Shown here piece after piece: positions 7,912 through 13,950 of a DNA stretch of 13,954 nt; the first letter of the stretch is position 1, and each line of letters starts with the position of its first letter. A program made the translations under genes and the position numbers. The notes under the pieces were generated by a model, which saw only the letters and a program-made list of their open reading frames with translations, had not been told where the DNA came from and searched no databases. Origin of the DNA: Sphingobacteriia bacterium (GTDB lineage Bacteria > Bacteroidota > Bacteroidia > Chitinophagales > Chitinophagaceae). The stretch covers positions 5,455 to 19,408 of the forward strand of contig RDYY01000012.1 of the NCBI GenBank assembly GCA_004293505.1. Reading direction: 5' to 3'.

Positions 7912-7919
7912 TATTTTTG
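7912..7919 (+). promoter_or_regulatory. -7 promoter element for tRNA-Cys (TATTTTTG)
   Basis: TATTTTTG is an exact TAnnTTTG match, 11 bases before the tRNA, and is followed by CCACCCC as often seen at Bacteroidota stable-RNA promoters. No clear TTTG is found 19-21 bases upstream, where the sequence is T-rich (TTTT). Confidence 0.55.
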
Positions 7920-7930
7920 CCACCCCTTAG

Positions 7931-8001
7931 GGTCCTGTGGCCGAGTGGCTAGGCAGAGCTCTGCAAAAGCTTCTACAGCGGTTCGAATCCGCTCGGGACC
8001 T
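7931..8001 (+). tRNA. tRNA-Cys(GCA)
   Basis: A cloverleaf can be folded by hand. The acceptor GGTCCTG pairs with CGGGACC (one G-U). The D arm is GCC-GGC. The anticodon stem GAGCT/AGCTT holds the loop CTGCAAA, giving anticodon GCA. The variable loop has 4 bases, and the T arm AGCGG/CCGCT holds TTCGAAT. The discriminator is U73, a known cysteine identity base. CCA is not encoded. Confidence 0.96.
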
Positions 8002-8013
8002 CCTCTAAAAACC

Positions 8014-8039
8014 AAAGCCGCCCAACAGCGGCTTTTTTT
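8014..8039 (+). terminator. Intrinsic terminator after tRNA-Cys
   Basis: The stem AAAGCCGC (8014-8021) pairs with GCGGCTTT (8028-8035) around a six-base CCAACA loop, and the right arm continues as a seven-T run to 8039. It begins 12 bases after the tRNA 3' end, so it should end the tRNA transcript and insulate the sulfur operon downstream. Confidence 0.88.
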
Positions 8040-8081
8040 GTGCCCCATGGTTTTTGGGTTTGGCCACCAAAGTCTTGGTTG

Positions 8082-8101
8082 AAAGTGACAAAAGTCACTT
8101 T
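8082..8101. promoter_or_regulatory. Candidate Crp/Fnr operator (GTGA-N6-TCAC palindrome)
   Basis: AAAGTGAC-AAAA-GTCACTTT is a perfect 20-base inverted repeat located 46 bases before the persulfide dioxygenase start. It contains GTGA-N6-TCAC, the core of CRP-type sites (TGTGA-N6-TCACA), and a Crp/Fnr regulator is the third gene of the same operon. A one-mismatch -7 element (CAATTTTG, 8121-8128) would place the palindrome centre about 40 bases before transcription starts, the class II activator position. The site-regulator pairing is inferred. A simple RNA hairpin followed by TT is the alternative. Confidence 0.5.
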
Positions 8102-8146
8102 TTAAGCCCATTGAATGGTTCAATTTTGTTGCGTAAACCATTTGCC

Positions 8147-9556
8147 ATGAAAATTGAACAAATCTATACGGGTTGTTTGGCCCAAGGGGCATATTATATT
8201 GTTGACAAGGGGGAAGCAGCCATCATTGATCCCTTGCGGGAGCCCAAACCTTATTTGGATAAATTGGCAGCAGAAGGGGTCAAATTGAAATATATTTTCG
8301 AGACCCATTTTCACGCCGATTTTGTGAGTGGACACGTAGACCTGCGACAAGTCACAGGTGCTGACATTGTGTATGGTCCTGGTGCTGAATGTGCATTTGG
8401 ATGCATAGCTGCCCAAGATGGCCAAGTATTTAAAGTGGGAGATTTGTCCATTGTTGCCTTGCATACACCTGGTCATACCCTGGAAAGCACCACTTATTTG
8501 CTGCGGGATGCACAAGGCAAGGACCATTGCATCTTTAGTGGGGATACCCTGTTTTTGGGCGATGTAGGTAGGCCCGATTTGGCCCAAAAAGCAGCCAACA
8601 TGACCCAGTACGAATTGGCGGGTTTGCTGTACGATAGTTTGTACCAAAAGATTTTGCCCCTGTCCGATGATTTGTTGGTTTATCCTGCCCATGGCGCTGG
8701 ATCGGCCTGTGGAAAGAACATGATGAAAGAAACCGTGGATACCCTGGGCAACCAAAAAAAAGTGAATTATGCGTTGAACCAACCCAACAAAGAAAGTTTT
8801 GTCAAGGCGGTAACCGATGGGTTAACCACTCCTCCTGGGTATTTTGGCATGAATGTGCAAATGAACAAGCAAGGTTATGCCGCCTTTGACCAAGTCTTGA
8901 CCCAAGGTTTGCAACCCTTGTCTGCGGCTGCTTTGGAACAAGTAGTAGAAGCCACTGGTGCTTTGGTTTTGGATACCCGCACAGCTGATGAATTTTACAA
9001 AGGCTTTGTTCCCCAATCCATCAACATTGGCTTGGCCGGTGATTTTGCTCCTTGGGTAGGGGCGCTGGTAGTGGATGTACAGCAACCCATTGTGTTGGTG
9101 ACCGAACCAGGACAGGAGTCCGAAGCCATCACCCGTTTGTCCCGAGTGGGTTTCGACAAGGTATTGGGATTTTTGGAGGGGGGATTTGCTACTTGGATGC
9201 AGGCGGGTAAACCTGTGGATACCATCGACCGCATCAGCGTAACCGATTTCGCCCAACAGTATCAGCCCAACGAGGACCTGGTCATTGATGTCCGCCGTGC
9301 GGCTGAGCATGCGGTTGAAAAATTGCCTTCGGCCCAAAACAAACCTTTGGACCTAATCAACGAATGGGTGGCCAACATCGATCCCTCTACCCATTTCTTT
9401 CTACATTGTGCCGGTGGGTATCGCAGCATGATAGCTGCCAGTATTTTGCAAGCCAGGGGATACCGCAACTTTACTGAGATTGCTGGTGGCATGAATGCCT
9501 TGGTTGCCACTGGATTGTCCATGAATATAAACGCTTGCTCACTGGTAAAAAATTAA
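8147..9556 (+). CDS. Persulfide dioxygenase-rhodanese fusion (MBL fold plus two rhodanese domains, CstB-like)
   Basis: A 469-residue cytoplasmic sulfur enzyme. The N-terminal metallo-beta-lactamase domain (about 1-250) carries THFHAD (H54, H56, D58), HTPGHT (H110), SGDTLFLGDVGRPD (D133) and YPAHG (H182). In mono-iron persulfide dioxygenases such as ETHE1 the iron ligands correspond to H54, H110 and D133, and the reaction turns a persulfide plus oxygen into sulfite. The first rhodanese-like domain (about 260-358) has no cysteine at the active-site position (IVLVTEPGQE), so it is a pseudo-domain. The second (about 363-455) has catalytic C421 in HCAGGYRS. This order, MBL then inactive then active rhodanese, is that of CstB. 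The frame is open to 8054, but I chose the ATG at 8147 (MKIEQIYTG), which begins the MBL fold. The next gene follows after 4 bases. Confidence 0.92.
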   Translation: MKIEQIYTGCLAQGAYYIVDKGEAAIIDPLREPKPYLDKLAAEGVKLKYIFETHFHADFVSGHVDLRQVTGADIVYGPGAECAFGCIAAQDGQVFKVGDLSIVALHTPGHTLESTTYLLRDAQGKDHCIFSGDTLFLGDVGRPDLAQKAANMTQYELAGLLYDSLYQKILPLSDDLLVYPAHGAGSACGKNMMKETVDTLGNQKKVNYALNQPNKESFVKAVTDGLTTPPGYFGMNVQMNKQGYAAFDQVLTQGLQPLSAAALEQVVEATGALVLDTRTADEFYKGFVPQSINIGLAGDFAPWVGALVVDVQQPIVLVTEPGQESEAITRLSRVGFDKVLGFLEGGFATWMQAGKPVDTIDRISVTDFAQQYQPNEDLVIDVRRAAEHAVEKLPSAQNKPLDLINEWVANIDPSTHFFLHCAGGYRSMIAASILQARGYRNFTEIAGGMNALVATGLSMNINACSLVKN

Positions 9557-9560
9557 AACA

Positions 9561-9878
9561 ATGATGTCATTCATTAAAAAATTATTGGGCTTAGAAAGCC
9601 AAGAAGATTTGGCTGCCATGGTGGCCGACGGTGCTTTGTTGGTGGATGTCCGCACCCCGGGCGAATTCCAATCGGGTCATGTCAAGGGATCCATCAATAT
9701 TCCCTTGGACCAATTGGGCAGCCAATTGGGTAAATTGAAAAACAGCAAGAACATTGTGGTATTTTGCCAAAGTGGTACCCGCAGCCGCATGGCCAAAATG
9801 CTCTTGCAGCAAAAGGGATTCAACAATGTGGTCAACGGGGGTACCTGGAAAGCCATCTATCGGTTAATGAATACTTGA
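9561..9878 (+). CDS. Single-domain rhodanese
   Basis: A 105-residue rhodanese-like sulfurtransferase, cytoplasmic, with the usual LVDVRTPGEFQSGHVKGSINIP opening half and the active-site loop CQSGTRS (C69), which carries the persulfide in catalysis. There is no signal peptide; the short FIKKLLGL N-terminus is amphipathic. It is 4 bases downstream of the persulfide dioxygenase and 2 bases upstream of the Crp/Fnr regulator, so it is almost certainly co-transcribed. The likely role is shuttling sulfane sulfur to or from the dioxygenase fusion; the acceptor is unknown. Two adjacent ATGs open the frame, and the first is used here. Confidence 0.93.
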   Translation: MMSFIKKLLGLESQEDLAAMVADGALLVDVRTPGEFQSGHVKGSINIPLDQLGSQLGKLKNSKNIVVFCQSGTRSRMAKMLLQQKGFNNVVNGGTWKAIYRLMNT

Positions 9879-9880
9879 GC

Positions 9881-10513
9881 ATGGAATTGAACCCCATTTT
9901 TCAACAATTGTTTGAACCTGCTTTGTTGCAAGAGATGCAGCAGTTTGGTGAATGGCATGCTTTTGCCGAAGGTGACCTGATCATGGATTATGGAAAATAC
10001 ATTCGTTCCATGCCTTTGATTGTAAAAGGGACCATCAAGGTGATGCGCAAAGACGAAACGGGCAAAGAAATTTTGTTGTACTACTTGAGTGCAGCGGAAT
10101 CCTGCTCCATGGCTTATACCTGTTGTTTAGAAGCCAAGAAAAGTGAGGTCAAAGCCATTGCGGAAGACGCAGTAGAAATCATTGGGCTTCCCCAAGTAAA
10201 GCTGAACGATTGGATCTGCCAGTACCCCAGTTGGAAAAATTATATTTTCCGCAGTTTCAATGAAAGATTTTTAGAACTCTTGCAAGCCGTTGAGACCATT
10301 GCTTTTCAACGATTGGATGAAAGATTGTGGATGTATTTGTTGGAAAAAAAACGCATTTCCGGTTCTCCACTCTTGCACGTTTCCCATGCGCAAATTGCCG
10401 ATGAATTGGCCAGTTCCAGGGTGGTCATTTCCCGGTTGTTGAAAGCATTGGAAAACCAAGGCAAACTCCTTTTGTACCGCAATGAAATCCGCTTGATGAA
10501 AGGATTCGACTAA
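9881..10513 (+). CDS. Crp/Fnr family transcriptional regulator
   Basis: A 210-residue regulator with an N-terminal cyclic-nucleotide-binding-type beta-roll (about 10-120; LIVKGTIKVMRKDETGKEILLYYL) and a C-terminal winged helix. The recognition region is at about 170-195 (HAQIADELASSRVVISRLLKAL), and the protein ends in LLLYRNEIRLMK. There are no Arg/Ser cAMP-contact residues in the expected RXS setting that I can see. Instead the ligand-pocket stretch has C75, C81 and C82 (ESCSMAYTCC), with C113 further on, which would suit thiol-based sensing; that is inference. The longer frame from 9764 overlaps the rhodanese; the ATG at 9881, 2 bases after its stop, is the natural start. It probably controls this operon through the palindrome at 8082. 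Confidence 0.93.
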   Translation: MELNPIFQQLFEPALLQEMQQFGEWHAFAEGDLIMDYGKYIRSMPLIVKGTIKVMRKDETGKEILLYYLSAAESCSMAYTCCLEAKKSEVKAIAEDAVEIIGLPQVKLNDWICQYPSWKNYIFRSFNERFLELLQAVETIAFQRLDERLWMYLLEKKRISGSPLLHVSHAQIADELASSRVVISRLLKALENQGKLLLYRNEIRLMKGFD

Positions 10514-10522
10514 ATTTGCGGC

Positions 10523-10924
10523 ATGAAGCATTCACAAACGGTGGGAATTTGTCTTTGTTTGGCCCTTGTTGGCCTTTGTTTTTTGCCTTGGACAATTATC
10601 CCTGGACGCGACATAACGGTCAGTGGATTTGCTTCGGCTGGTACGCATTATGGTAAGCCAGGTATTCTCATGAGCAGCTTTGCAGGATTGGCTTCGCTGT
10701 TGTTTTTGGTACCCAAAATTTGGGCCAAACGCGTCAATGTTTTTATCACGGCCATCTTGTTGGCTTGGTGTGTGCGCAACTATTTGGTGCTCTCGGTTTG
10801 TTATGGGGGAGAATGCCCACAGCAACAAGCAGCCCTGTATGGAACCTTGCTGGTGGCTGCAGGCATTCTGCTCATGGCTTTGTTGCCCAAAATTCCCTTG
10901 CCCGATGCGGCAAAGCGTTCTTAG
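10523..10924 (+). CDS. Hypothetical four-helix membrane protein of the sulfur operon
   Basis: A 133-residue protein with four predicted membrane helices (about 6-24, 48-66, 71-92, 103-121). I do not recognise a named family with a known function, though similar small proteins occur in Bacteroidota. Notable features are an FLPW motif and a PGRDITVSG...GTHYGKPG loop after helix 1, IWAKR before helix 3, and a Cys pair C93/C98 in the short loop CYGGECP after helix 3. The gene starts 9 bases after the Crp/Fnr stop, so it belongs to the operon. A role in moving a sulfur compound, or in thiol chemistry at the membrane, is a guess from context. Its stop overlaps the stop of the convergent rocD gene by four bases (TTAG). 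Confidence 0.8.
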   Translation: MKHSQTVGICLCLALVGLCFLPWTIIPGRDITVSGFASAGTHYGKPGILMSSFAGLASLLFLVPKIWAKRVNVFITAILLAWCVRNYLVLSVCYGGECPQQQAALYGTLLVAAGILLMALLPKIPLPDAAKRS

Positions 10925-12162
10925 TTTTTGGCGGAAAACAAATCCAGGGCCTTTCCAATTTGTTGTACCGCTGCTTTCACTTCTGGAGCAGTAATGACCA
11001 ATGGAGGGGCAAATCGAATTTTGTCTCCATGGGTGGGTTTGGCCAAAATGCCCAAGTCCATCATCAACAAACAAATGTCCCAAGCCGCTTCTGGTTGGGG
11101 ATGGTCAATCACAATGGCATTGAGCAAACCCTTGCCTCGGATGGTTTTGATCAATGGGGATTGCAAAGCCGCCAATTCTTGGCGCAACAATTCGCCCATG
11201 GCAGCGGCGTTCTGGGCCATGTTTTCTGTTTTCAATACTTCCAAAGCCGTCATGGCTACGGCACAAGCCAGGGGATTGCCACCATAGGTAGACCCATGTT
11301 CTCCGGGGTGGATATTCATCATAACGTCATCATCGGCCAAGACAGCAGAAACAGGCAAAGTACCCCCACTCAAAGCCTTTCCCAAGATCAAAATATCGGG
11401 CCTTACCCCTTCGTGGTCACAAGCCAACAGTTGCCCTGTTCTGGCCAATCCCGTTTGGATTTCATCGGCAATCAACAGCACATTGTATTCGGTGCACAAG
11501 GCCCGCACTTGCTGCAAATAGCCAGGATCAGGAATCAAGACACCTGCTTCTCCTTGGATGGGTTCTACCATAAAAGCTGCCACATTTTTGTCTTGAAAGG
11601 CTTTTTCCAACGCCACGATATTGTTGTAGGGCACCAAGTCAAATCCCGGCATGAAAGGCCCAAAGTTTTGGTAACTGCTGGGATCGGTTGAGCTGGAAAT
11701 GGCTGCCAAAGTGCGGCCCCAAAAATTACCCTCCGCAAAAACAATCCGGGCTTGGTTTTCGGGCACAGCTTTTTTAACATAAGCCCAACGACGGGCCAAT
11801 TTAATGGCCGTCTCTCCTCCTTCAACACCCGTGTTCATGGGCAATACTTTGTCATAGCCAAAATACTGGGTAATGTATTGGGCATACTTGCCCAACAAAT
11901 TGTTGTGGAAAGCACGGGAGGTCAGGGTCAAGCGACTGGCTTGCTGGACCAAGGTGTCAATGATGGCTGGGTGGCAATGGCCTTGGTTGACGGCAGAATA
12001 GCCACTCAAAAAATCAACATATTGTTTGCCTTCAACATCCCACAAATGAATGCCTTTCCCTCTTTCTAACACAACGGGGAGGGGATGGTAATTGTGGGCG
12101 CCAAATTGGTCTTCCAGGTCTAAAAAGGATTGGGTATGAGCAGGTAGTACAGGACTGTGCAT
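10921..12162 (-). CDS. rocD: Ornithine--oxo-acid aminotransferase
   Basis: A 413-residue class III PLP aminotransferase that converts ornithine and a 2-oxo acid to glutamate-5-semialdehyde and an amino acid, linking arginine and proline metabolism. The cofactor lysine is K262 ([10 protein letters not shown]), with the PLP-ring aspartate D233 in [13 protein letters not shown] and the phosphate-binding TGVEGGE at 111-117. The N-terminal run ([26 protein letters not shown]) is typical of ornithine aminotransferase rather than acetylornithine or 4-aminobutyrate enzymes. The frame is open to 12327, but the upstream part is hydrophobic noise; I chose the ATG at 12162 ([13 protein letters not shown]). 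A TTTCCC-N4-GGGAAA palindrome lies just upstream. The gene is transcribed alone and convergent to the sulfur operon. Confidence 0.95.
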   Translation of the reverse strand: MHSPVLPAHTQSFLDLEDQFGAHNYHPLPVVLERGKGIHLWDVEGKQYVDFLSGYSAVNQGHCHPAIIDTLVQQASRLTLTSRAFHNNLLGKYAQYITQYFGYDKVLPMNTGVEGGETAIKLARRWAYVKKAVPENQARIVFAEGNFWGRTLAAISSSTDPSSYQNFGPFMPGFDLVPYNNIVALEKAFQDKNVAAFMVEPIQGEAGVLIPDPGYLQQVRALCTEYNVLLIADEIQTGLARTGQLLACDHEGVRPDILILGKALSGGTLPVSAVLADDDVMMNIHPGEHGSTYGGNPLACAVAMTALEVLKTENMAQNAAAMGELLRQELAALQSPLIKTIRGKGLLNAIVIDHPQPEAAWDICLLMMDLGILAKPTHGDKIRFAPPLVITAPEVKAAVQQIGKALDLFSAKN

Positions 12163-12420
12163 AAAATGAATTTGTTTTCCCTGATGGGAAATTAAAAATG
12201 CTTTACAGCAAATGATTGAAAAAGCGAATCTGATTAAAATCGAGAAAGTGAAGACAAGTGGGCTAAGTGCTTCATGTAGAAGATGCCCGAAAACAATCTT
12301 AGGCCCTTGGGTGATCCAAGAAATCAAGGTTCAGGTGCAAAAAGTGCAAACCAATGTTCATGGGTGCAAGCTAGGGAAAGCCGCTGAAAAAAGGCTTAGT
12401 TTCGCTGCAAAATTTTTGGA
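12163..12420. other. Gene-free spacer between divergent rocD and glycosyltransferase
   Basis: These 258 bases separate two divergent genes. Apart from the palindrome at 12176 I see only a weak CTTGG-GTGAT-CCAAG hairpin (12306-12320) with no T run and a near -7 element AATTTTTG (12411-12418) just before the glycosyltransferase start. No exact TAnnTTTG is found on the minus strand for rocD. Open frames here have no recognisable protein character. Confidence 0.5.
12176..12191. promoter_or_regulatory. Palindrome TTTCCC-N4-GGGAAA upstream of rocD
   Basis: A perfect inverted repeat, TTTCCC (12176-12181), TGAT, GGGAAA (12186-12191), ending 14 bases before the rocD start codon. It could be a regulator site or a leader hairpin. 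There is no adjacent regulator gene to link it to. Confidence 0.3.
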
Positions 12421-13281
12421 TTGGCCAGCATTGCCATTGTTATTTTGAATTACAACGGAAAGCACCATTTGGCGCGCTTTCTGCCTTCGGTTTTGCAAAC
12501 CACCTACCCAGGTGCCCAAGTGGTTGTGGCCGACAATGGCTCTACTGATGGATCAGTCGCTTGGTTAGAATCCAATTATCCGCAAGTGGATGTATTGGTT
12601 CACCCCACCAATGAAGGCTTTGCAGGGGGCTACAATTGGGCCTTGCACTTGGTAGAGACCGATTATTATGTGTTGTTGAATTCAGATGTAGAAGTGACAC
12701 CCGGATGGATTGAACCCATATTGGCAGTGATGGAATCGGACAGTGGCATAGCCGCTTGCCAGCCCAAAATCCTTTCCCACAGTCAGCCAGATTATTTTGA
12801 ATATGCCGGTGCTGCAGGTGGTTGGATAGATACCTGGGGCTACCCTTTGTCGCGGGGACGGGTTTTTGATGTGTGCGAAAAAGACCAAGGGCAATACGAC
12901 CATCCTTTGCCCATTTTTTGGGCCAGTGGTGCAGCACTGTTCATCAGGGCCCAATGCTTTCATGCGGTGAAAGGATTTGACGCCCGTTTTTTTGCCCACC
13001 AAGAAGAAATTGATCTTTGCTGGCGTTTGCAGTCGGCGGGCTATCGCATCCTGTCCTGTCCAGCCTCTGTGGTTTACCATGTTGGCGCGGGCACTTTGCC
13101 CCGGGGTGGAAAAAAAGTCTATTTGAATTTCCGCAACAACTTGCGCATGCTCTGCACTTGCCCAAAAGCCGATTGGTGTGGACCCTGCCTTTGCGGATGG
13201 GCTTGGATGCGCTCTCGGCTTGGAAAGGTTTGCTCACCGGTGATCCCGCTTTTTTTACCGCCATTGTCAAGGCCCACGTAA
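12421..13281 (+). CDS. Glycosyltransferase family 2, as read (frameshifted C-terminus)
   Basis: The frame encodes 286 residues. Residues 1-244 are a normal GT2 enzyme that transfers a sugar from a nucleotide sugar, probably in cell-surface polysaccharide or lipid glycan synthesis. Visible are ILNYNG at the N-terminus, VADNGSTDGS (D38), NEGFAGGYN (64-72), the metal-site variant NSDVEV (D89), FWASGAALFIR, and QEEIDLCWRL with the catalytic-base region. From residue about 245 the sequence turns into an implausible Cys/Trp/Pro-rich tail, while the expected C-terminus continues in another frame from 13152. A one-base loss at about 13150-13152 explains this. The start is TTG at 12421, because stops close the frame at 12397 and no ATG or GTG fits. 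The gene could be genuinely disrupted or carry an assembly error. Confidence 0.85.
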   Translation: MASIAIVILNYNGKHHLARFLPSVLQTTYPGAQVVVADNGSTDGSVAWLESNYPQVDVLVHPTNEGFAGGYNWALHLVETDYYVLLNSDVEVTPGWIEPILAVMESDSGIAACQPKILSHSQPDYFEYAGAAGGWIDTWGYPLSRGRVFDVCEKDQGQYDHPLPIFWASGAALFIRAQCFHAVKGFDARFFAHQEEIDLCWRLQSAGYRILSCPASVVYHVGAGTLPRGGKKVYLNFRNNLRMLCTCPKADWCGPCLCGWAWMRSRLGKVCSPVIPLFLPPLSRPT

Positions 13282-13427
13282 ATGTAGTAATGTGGTTGCT
13301 GCGGGGCGCACCAGGTTTGTACGGCCAGCGCAAAGCCTTGTGGCGACTGCAAGGCGTGTACCGGGGTTCGGTGGTTTGGAATTATTTTATCCGGGGCAAA
13401 AAACGTTTTCAGGAAATTATCGGCTAA
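13152..13427 (+). pseudogene. Displaced C-terminal part of the GT2 glycosyltransferase
   Basis: From CTG at 13152 this frame reads LHLPKSRLVWTLPLRMGLDAL and on through WKGLLTGDPAFFTAIVKAHVNVVMW to GKKRFQEIIG and a stop at 13427. This is the amphipathic, basic C-terminal tail typical of Bacteroidota GT2 proteins after the YLNFRNNL block, which is in the other frame at residues 234-241. There is no start codon or promoter of its own at the junction. Restoring one base at about 13152 would give a single protein of about 335 residues spanning 12421-13427. Confidence 0.8.
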
Positions 13428-13430
13428 GCG

Positions 13431-13461
13431 GTTGCTTTTTTGCTTTCAAATTGTATTTTTG
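13431..13461 (+). promoter_or_regulatory. Bacteroidota promoter for the 67-residue membrane protein
   Basis: GTTG at 13431-13434, a 19-base spacer, then TATTTTTG at 13454-13461. The -7 element is an exact TAnnTTTG match and the spacing fits the -33/-7 consensus. It lies 17 bases before the ATG at 13479 and starts just after the glycosyltransferase stop, so the small gene probably has its own transcript. Confidence 0.65.
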
Positions 13462-13478
13462 CGCTGCAATCACCCATT

Positions 13479-13682
13479 ATGCATCCAGAAATCATCGAAA
13501 ACGAACAAAAAGATTTTACCAAGAATTGGGTCAATTCTTCTCGCTTTTTGTTTTACCTGCAAGTATTTTGTCTCCTGGCTTTTGTGTTGGGCGGCTGCTA
13601 TCGTTTGTACAACCAACGCTACAAGGGAACACCTGACGTGGAAGTGCAAAGCAGTTCCAAATACAACCCCGAGTACAAATAA
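13479..13682 (+). CDS. Hypothetical small single-pass membrane protein
   Basis: A 67-residue protein that I do not recognise. It has a charged, acidic N-terminus (HPEIIENEQKDF), one hydrophobic helix at about 21-38 (FLFYLQVFCLLAFVLGGCYRL) and a polar tail rich in Tyr, Ser and Lys ending KYNPEYK. The LGGC in the helix resembles a lipobox, but its position after a long charged N-terminus without basic residues first makes lipidation doubtful; a single-pass anchor is more likely. A TTG start at 13440 is possible in the same frame, but the ATG at 13479 sits correctly behind the promoter at 13431-13461. It is followed by tRNA genes. Confidence 0.65.
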   Translation: MHPEIIENEQKDFTKNWVNSSRFLFYLQVFCLLAFVLGGCYRLYNQRYKGTPDVEVQSSSKYNPEYK

Positions 13683-13717
13683 TTCGAAAAATATTTTTTT
13701 GGGAACAAATGCTGCCT

Positions 13718-13725
13718 TAGTTTTG
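13718..13725 (+). promoter_or_regulatory. -7 promoter element for tRNA-Gly (TAGTTTTG)
   Basis: TAGTTTTG matches TAnnTTTG exactly and is followed by CACTCCC, a context typical of stable-RNA promoters in this phylum. TTTG at 13698-13701 is the nearest -33 candidate, with a short 16-base spacer. The tRNA begins 27 bases downstream. Confidence 0.6.
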
Positions 13726-13752
13726 CACTCCCAATTTAGTTCTTAACACGAT

Positions 13753-13825
<73 letters not shown>

Positions 13826-13830
13826 CCTCG

Positions 13831-13861
13831 ATCCCGACTCCAAAGAGTCGGGATTTTTTTT
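13831..13861 (+). terminator. Strong intrinsic-terminator hairpin between tRNA-Gly and tRNA-Leu
   Basis: A perfect 10-base stem, ATCCCGACTC (13831-13840) and GAGTCGGGAT (13845-13854), around a CAAA loop, followed by T residues to 13861. By form this is a textbook intrinsic terminator. It ends only three bases before tRNA-Leu. Confidence 0.9.
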
Positions 13862-13864
13862 GGG

Positions 13865-13950
13865 GCCCCGGTGGTGGAACTGGTAGACACGCAGGACTTA
13901 AAATCCTGTTCGCCGCAACGCGAGTACGGGTTCGATTCCCGTCTGGGGCA
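13865..13950 (+). tRNA. tRNA-Leu(UAA)
   Basis: A class II tRNA of 86 bases. The acceptor GCCCCGG pairs with CTGGGGC (one G-U). The D stem is GTG/CAC with the GGTAGA loop. The anticodon stem CAGGA/TCCTG holds CTTAAAA, giving anticodon UAA. It has a long variable arm with a CGC/GCG stem, and the T arm ACGGG/CCCGT holds TTCGATT. The discriminator is A73, as leucine tRNAs require. CCA is not encoded. No promoter lies between it and the hairpin upstream. Confidence 0.97.

Noticed and set aside
8054..8146. Longer N-terminus for the persulfide dioxygenase
   Set aside because: It would place the GTGA-N6-TCAC palindrome inside the gene and adds residues outside the MBL fold; the ATG at 8147 fits the family start.
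10720..11691. Plus-strand open frame of about 323 codons
   Set aside because: It overlaps the membrane protein and is antisense to rocD; the translation is rich in Gln, His and Ser without any motif, as expected of a shadow frame.
12163..12327. Upstream extension of rocD
   Set aside because: The added residues are hydrophobic and Cys-rich, unlike the start of ornithine aminotransferases, and only reflect an absence of stops in the spacer.
12212..12448. Small plus-strand frame in the spacer
   Set aside because: It runs into the glycosyltransferase in another frame, has no promoter and no protein-like pattern.
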